6,070 nucleotides of DNA, taken from contig JAGBGW010000267.1 in NCBI GenBank assembly GCA_017935825.1, positions 1-6,070 of the forward strand, written 5' to 3'. The notes beneath the pieces were generated by a model. It did not search any database. It saw nothing but the letters and a program-made list of their open reading frames with translations, and was not told the DNA's origin. Positions 1-4,081 of this stretch are shown here, piece after piece (position 1 is the first letter of the stretch; the number at the start of each line of letters is the position of its first letter). The stretch comes from Clostridia bacterium. Its GTDB lineage: Bacteria > Bacillota > Clostridia > Christensenellales > Maliibacteriaceae. The translations under genes and the position numbers were made by a program.

Positions 1-602
1 GCACGAATCTCGGCAGGGGTCTCAAACTGGGGACCGCCCATGAAGAAGTACACACCCTCGCGGATGGTAAGGTCGGTATTGGCGGCGCAATCGTGTGCGA
101 TCGCCCGAAGCTCGGGGGTATACATACGGGTCACATCGAAGAAGCGGTCGCCGAACTCCTCCACGTTTTTGCCGCGAAGGGGGCTGAAGCCTGCCAATTT
201 AATGTGGTCTTTTATGACCATGATATCGCCCACGTTGTACTCGGTATTGACCGCACCTGCCGCGTTGGTGACGATACAGGCACGCACACCCAGGAGTTTG
301 AACAGGCGGATGGGCGCGGTGAGCTGTTCAAAATCATACCCTTCATAAGAATGGAAACGCCCCGACATGCAGACCACCTTTTTGCCTGCCACGGTGCCAA
401 GGATCAGCTTTCCTGCGTGGCTTGCCACGGTGGAGACAAGGAAGTTGGGGATTTCCTCATAGGGAATCACGATGGGATTTTCGATCTGGTCTGCAAAGGG
501 ACCCAGTGCAGAGCCTAAGATAATGGCGATCTCGGGGGTAAAGTCGATTTTGGACTTTACATAGTCCGCACTTTTTTGAAAATAAGCGTAGTCGTATACC
601 AT
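1..602 (-). CDS. punA: Purine nucleoside phosphorylase, trimeric type (C-terminus off the window)
   Basis: This enzyme cleaves purine (deoxy)ribonucleosides with phosphate to give free base and (deoxy)ribose-1-phosphate, in cytosolic purine salvage. The first 200 residues are visible. They carry the phosphate-loop motif GSALG (residues 30-34, usually GSGLG), GRFHSYEGY (81-89, with R82 and H84 matching the phosphate-binding Arg/His of trimeric PNPs), TNAAGAVN (112-119), the DHIKLAGFSPLRG block (132-144) and GGPQFETPAEIR (189-200), whose E194 matches the base-binding Glu201 of human PNP. The family is about 270 residues, so roughly 70 are missing, including the region of the catalytic Asn243 equivalent. 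The ATG at 602-600 is supported by GGAGGT at 616-611, nine bases from GGAGG to the start. Guanosine/inosine preference is inferred from the trimeric-class motifs. The gene is divergent from the thioesterase and no functional link is evident. The symbol follows Bacillus-type usage and is less certain than the function. Confidence 0.93.
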   Translation of the reverse strand, partial: MVYDYAYFQKSADYVKSKIDFTPEIAIILGSALGPFADQIENPIVIPYEEIPNFLVSTVASHAGKLILGTVAGKKVVCMSGRFHSYEGYDFEQLTAPIRLFKLLGVRACIVTNAAGAVNTEYNVGDIMVIKDHIKLAGFSPLRGKNVEEFGDRFFDVTRMYTPELRAIAHDCAANTDLTIREGVYFFMGGPQFETPAEIR

Positions 603-711
603 GGATGTGTACCTCCGCGCGTAAATCTTTTTCATTGCTTTTATTTTAACATTTCCATATATAAAAGAACAGACCGCAAAAGCTTAAGTCCGACGGTTAT
701 CTCATATTAAT
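603..711. other. Intergenic spacer between divergent PNP and thioesterase genes
   Basis: This AT-rich spacer must hold the PNP promoter, which reads leftward. A TAAAAT-like -10 can be read on the minus strand near 644-649, but I find no good -35 at 16-18 bases from it, so I do not call a promoter. The GGAGG ribosome binding site of PNP lies at 612-616. Nothing else with clear structure is visible. Confidence 0.6.
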
Positions 712-741
712 TTGACAGGCATGGTTATCACTGCTTATAAT
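712..741 (+). promoter_or_regulatory. Near-consensus sigma-A promoter of the thioesterase gene
   Basis: A perfect -35 TTGACA (712-717) and a perfect -10 TATAAT (736-741) are separated by 18 bases, one more than the ideal spacing. Transcription should start near 748, leaving a leader of about 27 bases with the ribosome binding site at 763-767. The 9-mer TAATTTGAC occurs at 708-716, overlapping the -35, and again at 738-746, overlapping the -10. These may be paired regulator sites or coincidence. Confidence 0.85.
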
Positions 742-762
742 TTGACTGTTATTCTGTTTTTC

Positions 763-767
763 GAGGA
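763..767 (+). promoter_or_regulatory. Ribosome binding site deciding the thioesterase start
   Basis: GAGGA lies seven bases before the ATG at 775. The reading frame stays open upstream to a TTG at 712, but that TTG is the first triplet of the -35 box and would lie upstream of the predicted transcript start, so the ATG at 775 is the real start. Confidence 0.85.
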
Positions 768-774
768 ATCATTC

Positions 775-1482
775 ATGGCGTATACCAAAGAATTTGAAAT
801 TCATATCCACAACACCGATCAAAACCGCATCATGCCCCCTGCGGAAATTTTACGCATGATGCATGTGACCACCGACTACCAGATGCATGCGGAGGGCTGC
901 ACCATCCAAGAGGTACAGGAACAAGGCATGGCGATGGTTTTAAGCAAGCTTTCGTTGTGTTTTTATGAACCTGTGCACGTGGGACAGATGCTTTGTGTCA
1001 CCACATGGCCCTGCAAAAGCCGCGGCTTTCAGATGGACCGCTGCTACCGCGCAAAGGTGGGCGATACCGTGGTGGCAGAGGGTGTGAGCACCTGGGCGCT
1101 GATCGACATCAACACCCACCGTCTGCTTCGAAGCGACAAGGTGGATTTTTCCCACTACACCTTTGGCGACAAGTTCGACATCGACACAAAAATTGCTCCT
1201 TACGAAGGAGAATATGAAGCCGCAGGCACCCATCGCGTAGCCTACAGCGACGTGGACACCTACGGTCACATGAACAACACCCACTACATCGACATGATCT
1301 GCGATCTGATCCCCGAAATGGAAAAGAAAAGACCTGCAGCACTGCAGATCCACTTCCGCAATGAAGCACCCATGGGAAGCGAAATTGAAGTTTTCCGCGC
1401 ACAATGCGGTGATACATTCTATTTCAAAAGCACGGTAGCACAGAAGGCGAATATTGAAGCTGCGATTCGGTTTGAAAAGTAA
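775..1482 (+). CDS. Acyl-ACP thioesterase, double-hotdog FatA/FatB-like
   Basis: The 235-residue protein should hydrolyse acyl-ACP to release free fatty acid in the cytosol. It has two hotdog halves. The N-terminal half (about 1-125) contains GMAMVLSKLSL (51-61), TTWP (76-79) and STWALIDINTHRLLRSDK (105-122), all hallmarks of bacterial acyl-ACP thioesterases. The C-terminal half holds the catalytic segment YSDVDTYGHMNNTHYID (157-173). By alignment from memory with plant FatB, D161, H165 and E197 match the catalytic Asp, His and Glu. The position of FatB Asn283 is Tyr163 here, and the Cys after the Glu is Ala198. There is no signal peptide or membrane segment. Length fits free-standing bacterial members. 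It is monocistronic: its own promoter lies upstream and a hairpin terminator begins about 15 bases after the TAA. Chain-length specificity cannot be read from the sequence. Confidence 0.9.
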   Translation: MAYTKEFEIHIHNTDQNRIMPPAEILRMMHVTTDYQMHAEGCTIQEVQEQGMAMVLSKLSLCFYEPVHVGQMLCVTTWPCKSRGFQMDRCYRAKVGDTVVAEGVSTWALIDINTHRLLRSDKVDFSHYTFGDKFDIDTKIAPYEGEYEAAGTHRVAYSDVDTYGHMNNTHYIDMICDLIPEMEKKRPAALQIHFRNEAPMGSEIEVFRAQCGDTFYFKSTVAQKANIEAAIRFEK

Positions 1483-1495
1483 AGTAAAAAATAAG

Positions 1496-1526
1496 AAAAA
1501 GGAGACACAAAATTGTGTCTCCTTTT
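1496..1526. terminator. Bidirectional rho-independent terminator
   Basis: GGAGACACAA (1501-1510) pairs with TTGTGTCTCC (1513-1522). In practice this is an 8-bp core stem with an AAAATT loop, flanked by AAAAA before and TTTT after. Read rightward it ends the thioesterase mRNA. Read leftward the hairpin is followed by a T-rich run (complement of 1481-1500), so it can also stop transcripts from the GNAT gene. Confidence 0.85.
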
Positions 1527-1529
1527 ATA

Positions 1530-1573
1530 CTCCCTCAGTCAGCTTCGCTGACAGCTCCCTCGAGGAGGGAGCC
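1530..1573. repeat. Dispersed palindromic intergenic repeat, Clostridia CTCCCTCAGTC type
   Basis: The element has two hairpins: GTCAGC (1538-1543) with GCTGAC (1547-1552) around TTC, and GCTCCCTC (1554-1561) with GAGGGAGC (1565-1572) around GAG. The heptamer CTCCCTC occurs twice (1530-1536 and 1555-1561), and either copy can pair with GAGGGAG at 1565-1571. From memory, close relatives of this sequence are scattered in many copies between genes in Faecalibacterium and related gut Clostridia. Only one copy is in this window, so repetitiveness is not shown here directly. Confidence 0.65.
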
Positions 1574-1579
1574 TTTTTT
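1554..1579 (+). terminator. Terminator formed by the repeat's second hairpin
   Basis: The perfect 8-bp GC-rich stem GCTCCCTC/GAGGGAGC with a 3-base loop is followed, after CC, by the run TTTTTT (1574-1579). Read rightward it is a second stop behind the thioesterase and would protect the oppositely oriented GNAT gene, whose stop codon begins only two bases beyond the T run. Confidence 0.75.
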
Positions 1580-1581
1580 AT

Positions 1582-2109
1582 TTACAGCGTTTTTTCAAAA
1601 CACAGACGTGTTTTGGTGGGGGATTTGATATCGGCATAGAACACTTCGCCGCGATAGACGTAGCCAAGTTTTCCCAGGAAAGCACGCATGACACGGTTGC
1701 CTTCGTGGGTGTCGATGCGGATGAAAGACATGCCAAGTTCTTTTGCAATGCGCTCTGCTTCCAGCATCATGGCACGACCCATGCCCTTGCCCTGCACATC
1801 GTCGCAGACTGCAACGCGGTGGATGGTGGCGCTTTTTTCCTTTTCGCCCAGCCATGCATCTTTGATCTGGTCGTAGGCAGGTTCTTCCTGTGTCAAAAGA
1901 GCAAAGTAACCGCAGACGGTCTCACCCGATACCAGCACATAGCCCTGACCGACTTTCAGATCATTTCCCACGGTTTCCATGGAGGGAGAGCCGTCCTGCC
2001 ACTGGTCGATGCCAAGACAAGCGATTCTGGCACGCGCCTGGGCGATCACCTGCTCGATACGGGGCAGGTCTTCCTGCTTTGCCAAGCGCACAAATACCTG
2101 ATTTTCCAT
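1582..2109 (-). CDS. GNAT family N-acetyltransferase
   Basis: The 175-residue cytosolic protein should transfer an acetyl group from acetyl-CoA to an amine; the substrate is not identifiable. Motif A of the GNAT fold is clear: IHRVAV (96-101) as beta4, then VQGKGMGRAMM (105-115) with the pyrophosphate-binding Q/RxxGxG pattern (Q106, G109, G111). It is followed by the motif B region FIRIDTHEGNRVMRAFLGKLGY (129-150), with N138 in the usual place. The N-terminal IDQWQDGSP (34-42) marks a small-molecule-type GNAT subgroup common in Firmicutes. The frame is open further upstream, to 2274, but that extension would run through a terminator hairpin and the end of the neighbouring gene. GAGGT at 2119-2115 fixes the ATG at 2109. 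Expression may depend on read-through from the aldo/keto reductase. Confidence 0.88.
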   Translation of the reverse strand: MENQVFVRLAKQEDLPRIEQVIAQARARIACLGIDQWQDGSPSMETVGNDLKVGQGYVLVSGETVCGYFALLTQEEPAYDQIKDAWLGEKEKSATIHRVAVCDDVQGKGMGRAMMLEAERIAKELGMSFIRIDTHEGNRVMRAFLGKLGYVYRGEVFYADIKSPTKTRLCFEKTL

Positions 2110-2114
2110 AATTG

Positions 2115-2119
2115 ACCTC
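2115..2119 (-). promoter_or_regulatory. Ribosome binding site deciding the GNAT start
   Basis: On the minus strand GAGGT precedes the ATG at 2109-2107 by about five bases. It selects this ATG over the upstream in-frame ATG at 2274, which has no such signal and lies inside the aldo/keto reductase gene. Confidence 0.8.
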
Positions 2120-2127
2120 AATGTTAT

Positions 2128-2157
2128 AAAAAAAGAGCCGTAAAACGGCTCTTTTTT
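2128..2157. terminator. Bidirectional terminator after the aldo/keto reductase
   Basis: GAGCCG (2135-2140) pairs with CGGCTC (2146-2151) around TAAAA, and A7 (2128-2134) and T6 (2152-2157) flank and extend the stem. Read leftward it comes about 14 bases after the aldo/keto reductase stop and ends in TTTTTTT. It lies fewer than ten bases from the GNAT ribosome binding site, so it could also act as an attenuator for that gene. Confidence 0.88.
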
Positions 2158-2170
2158 ATGAGCATGAACC

Positions 2171-3133
2171 TTACTTGCCGACGGTCTCGTCGATGGCCTT
2201 GTTGATGATAGCCATTTCCTCGTCGGAAAGAGACCAGTCAAATGCTGCGCAGTTTTCAACTGCTTCGCGAGCATTGCGAACGCCCATCAGGCAGATATCT
2301 GCCAGGGGGTTCTGGGTAGACCAGTTAACTGCAACCTGTGCAACGGGGCAGTTGTGTGCTTCTGCGATCTGGTCCAGAGTCTTAAGCAGCTCCATAACGC
2401 GGGAGAACTTGGGCTCTTTGTAGTAGTCGTAGAAGGTGACACGAAGGTCGTTTTCTTCAAACTTGGGCAGTTCGCGGATGGAGCCGGTGAGGATACCGGA
2501 ACCAAGAGAACCGTAGGTCATGTTTGCGATGCCATGATCGTGGCCCCACTGCATCAGGTCTTCCATAGAACGGTTGACCATGGAGTACGGGGGCTGCTGT
2601 GCATCGACCTTGCCAAACTGCTCGATCTCTTCGATCTGCTCGATGGAGTAGTTGGAAACGCCGATGTAGCGGATCTTGCCGGAAGCCTTCAGCTCCTGCA
2701 GAGCGCGCATGGTCTCCTCAGCGGGAGCCTTGGTGTGGATGTCCGGCCAGTGGACGATATATACGTCGATGTAGTCGGTGCCAAGAAGACGAAGAGACTC
2801 GTCAACTTCGCGCATGCAGTTTGCATAAGAGCAGTTCTTGACAACGGGGCCGCCGGGGCCTTCGGGCCAGGTAAGACCGAACTTGGTGGAGATGAAGAGC
2901 TTGGAGCGGTCGTAGCCCTTGATAGCCTGACCGACAACCTGCTCGGAGTGACCGCAGCCGTAGATGGGAGCGGTATCGATGAAGTTTACGCCGTTATCCA
3001 GCATTGCGCGGATAGCATCGATGGAGTCCTTATCGTTGACGTCTGCGCCCCAACGGTCGCCGCCGATTGCCCAGGTGCCGACTGCCATTGCAGAGACGTT
3101 CATGTCGGTGTTACCAAACTTTTTGTAACGCAT
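2171..3133 (-). CDS. Aldo/keto reductase, IolS-like
   Basis: This 320-residue cytosolic NAD(P)H-dependent oxidoreductase has a complete TIM-barrel AKR pattern. The catalytic tetrad is D53 (NFIDTAPIYG), Y58, K84 (ISTKFG) and H128 (VYIVHWPD). GVSNYS (158-163), the barrel strand MTYGSLGSGILTG (205-217) and GVRNAREAVEN (284-294, the NADP adenosine-phosphate region) follow in order. Overall it resembles B. subtilis IolS and the AKR11-type group rather than the shorter AKR5 enzymes. The substrate is unknown; small aldehydes, ketones or sugars are typical. Start choice: the ATG at 3133 follows AGGAGG at 3149-3144 by ten bases. It has its own promoter (3178-3206). The flavoprotein gene lies 153 bases upstream on the same strand with no clear terminator between them. 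A hairpin terminator follows the stop. Confidence 0.93.
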   Translation of the reverse strand: MRYKKFGNTDMNVSAMAVGTWAIGGDRWGADVNDKDSIDAIRAMLDNGVNFIDTAPIYGCGHSEQVVGQAIKGYDRSKLFISTKFGLTWPEGPGGPVVKNCSYANCMREVDESLRLLGTDYIDVYIVHWPDIHTKAPAEETMRALQELKASGKIRYIGVSNYSIEQIEEIEQFGKVDAQQPPYSMVNRSMEDLMQWGHDHGIANMTYGSLGSGILTGSIRELPKFEENDLRVTFYDYYKEPKFSRVMELLKTLDQIAEAHNCPVAQVAVNWSTQNPLADICLMGVRNAREAVENCAAFDWSLSDEEMAIINKAIDETVGK

Positions 3134-3177
3134 GAGTTAGTTTCCTCCTAGTGTATTTGGAAAATTTGTCCGTATAT

Positions 3178-3206
3178 ATGATACCCCAAGTTTTTTAAGC
3201 GTGCAA
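3178..3206 (-). promoter_or_regulatory. Promoter of the aldo/keto reductase
   Basis: On the minus strand TTGCAC (3206-3201) and TATCAT (3183-3178) are separated by exactly 17 bases. Transcription would start near 3171, about 38 bases before the ATG, with AGGAGG at 3149-3144 in between. Confidence 0.72.
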
Positions 3207-3268
3207 TGTTTTTTGTGCGCAAAGCAAATTGTATACACTTATATTCCACATTGAGTTCACAAAACGTA

Positions 3269-3288
3269 CGGATTCGATTTCAAAAATC
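3269..3288. repeat. Inverted repeat, 3' copy, at the flavoprotein stop codon
   Basis: These 20 bases are the reverse complement of 3870-3889 with 18 of 20 positions matching, in two uninterrupted 8-base blocks. The copy overlaps the TGA stop of the flavoprotein gene (3289-3287). It also contains a small dyad of its own, GATTT-CAA-AAATC. Confidence 0.5.
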
Positions 3289-3835
3289 AAAAGCTGTTGC
3301 CCACGGCATAGGCACGCTTGTAAAGTTCGTGCTCGGGGGTCACTTCCCCATCGCCGCGGCGGGAATGGACGATGATATCCTGCAGGACCATGTCGCGGTT
3401 TTCAAAGTCCGCCATGTACCAGCGATAGGCATCCATGTACTTTTCTTTGTCGGTCTCGCCCTGGGAGAAGATGCCAAGCACCTTGATGCCTGCATGGATA
3501 CGGGGTTTCCACTCGGCGTTGATGAGGCAATAGTGGCGGTTGAGATACGTGATCATGGGGCCGTTGATGGTGGCGCAGTAGTTGGGGGCGGAAACGATCA
3601 GCGCATCTGCTGCGTGCAGTTTTTCCCAATAGGGCTTCAGATCGTCGTTGAGGATGCAGTCTTTGGAATTGTTCTTGCAGAACTCACAGCCCTGACAGCC
3701 GCGGATGTTCATGTCGCCTACGTAGTACACATCCACGTGATGACCTGCATCACGGGCGCCCTGCACGGCGGCAAGGGTCAATCTTGCAGAAGGTCCGTCC
3801 TTGTGGGGAGAGCCGATAACAGCGATAACGTTCAT
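3287..3835 (-). CDS. Flavodoxin-fold NAD(P)H-dependent oxidoreductase with a four-cysteine motif
   Basis: The 182-residue cytosolic protein belongs to the NADPH-dependent FMN reductase / iron-sulfur flavoprotein family. The FMN phosphate loop is GSPHKDGPSARL (8-19). The second flavin loop is SAPNYCATINGPMITYLNRH (82-101), matching the usual SPxYxxxxxGxxKxxxDR. Between them is CQGCEFCKNNSKDC (C47, C50, C53, C60), a CX2CX2CX6C pattern followed by NDDL. In Methanosarcina-type iron-sulfur flavoproteins such a compact motif binds a [4Fe-4S] cluster; many relatives keep similar cysteines without proof of a cluster. The frame stays open 29 codons upstream to 3922, but that region contains the promoter; AGGAG at 3849-3845, nine bases away, fixes the ATG at 3835. 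It is first of the leftward genes and may be co-transcribed with the aldo/keto reductase. The electron donor and acceptor are unknown. Confidence 0.88.
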   Translation of the reverse strand: MNVIAVIGSPHKDGPSARLTLAAVQGARDAGHHVDVYYVGDMNIRGCQGCEFCKNNSKDCILNDDLKPYWEKLHAADALIVSAPNYCATINGPMITYLNRHYCLINAEWKPRIHAGIKVLGIFSQGETDKEKYMDAYRWYMADFENRDMVLQDIIVHSRRGDGEVTPEHELYKRAYAVGNSF

Positions 3836-3844
3836 GATAATACG

Positions 3845-3849
3845 CTCCT
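3845..3849 (-). promoter_or_regulatory. Ribosome binding site deciding the flavoprotein start
   Basis: AGGAG on the minus strand lies nine bases before the ATG at 3835. The alternative upstream start at 3922 would sit upstream of the predicted -10 box, so it is not usable from that promoter. Confidence 0.82.
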
Positions 3850-3869
3850 TTTTTGATTTAAATTTGTTG

Positions 3870-3889
3870 GAATTTTGAAAACGAATCCG
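3870..3889. repeat. Inverted repeat, 5' copy, in the flavoprotein leader
   Basis: This is the partner of 3269-3288 (18 of 20 positions complementary). It falls at about +8 to +27 of the predicted flavoprotein transcript, upstream of the ribosome binding site. It includes CGAATCCG (3882-3889), paired with CGGATTCG (3269-3276). Confidence 0.5.
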
Positions 3890-3899
3890 ATCAATTGAT
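3890..3899. promoter_or_regulatory. Operator-like palindrome at the flavoprotein transcription start
   Basis: ATCAATTGAT is a perfect 10-bp palindrome located just downstream of the -10 box, over the expected start of transcription near 3896. The position suits a repressor site, but its length is modest and no regulator gene is in the window. Confidence 0.4.
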
Positions 3900-3902
3900 G
3901 TA

Positions 3903-3929
3903 ATTATAGCACATCTGCGCATTTTTCAA
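3903..3929 (-). promoter_or_regulatory. Extended -10 promoter of the flavoprotein gene
   Basis: On the minus strand TGCTATAAT (3911-3903) is a perfect extended -10 element. A TTGAAA-like -35 lies at 3929-3924, with a short 15-base spacer; shifting it one base gives GTTGAA with 16. The extended -10 should compensate for the imperfect -35. Confidence 0.75.
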
Positions 3930-3971
3930 CGAAAAAAGAGCACATTTTTCCCATATCGCGCCTATATTTTT

Positions 3972-4000
3972 TTGACATTGTATGCAAAATCATATAAAAT
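3972..4000 (+). promoter_or_regulatory. Promoter of the glycogen phosphorylase gene
   Basis: TTGACA (3972-3977) and TAAAAT (3995-4000) are 17 bases apart. The start would be near 4007, giving a leader of about 75 bases before the ATG at 4082. I see no strong hairpin or riboswitch-like structure in that leader. The promoter is divergent from the flavoprotein promoter and does not overlap it (42 bases between the two -35 boxes). Confidence 0.75.
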
Positions 4001-4081
4001 ATTGAAATGGTTCTGTTTTTTGCAGATGGCAAATTTTAAGCAAAGCAGCAACCCATTCGTCTATTACATTGGGAGGAACAC

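Noticed and set aside
93..518. Plus-strand frames over the left edge
   Set aside because: They are opposite the PNP coding sequence, whose motifs are unmistakable.
2110..2274. A 55-residue N-terminal extension of the GNAT protein
   Set aside because: It would translate through the terminator hairpin and the end of the neighbouring gene. The Ser/Thr/Arg/Lys-rich sequence is not GNAT-like, and GAGGT before the ATG at 2109 marks the real start.
2354..3151. A 265-codon plus-strand frame opposite the aldo/keto reductase
   Set aside because: It is a shadow of the real gene, which has its full catalytic tetrad, ribosome binding site and promoter on the minus strand.
3172..3184. GTAT-N5-ATAC dyad over the aldo/keto reductase -10 box
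   Set aside because: Only four base pairs of symmetry in an AT-rich tract; too weak to call an operator.
3206..3856. A 216-codon plus-strand frame opposite the flavoprotein
   Set aside because: It has no ribosome binding site or domain, and the minus-strand frame shows clear FMN-binding motifs.
4015..4040. Possible hairpin TTTGC/GCAAA in the glycogen phosphorylase leader
   Set aside because: A five-pair stem without extension, and no riboswitch-like conserved core around it.
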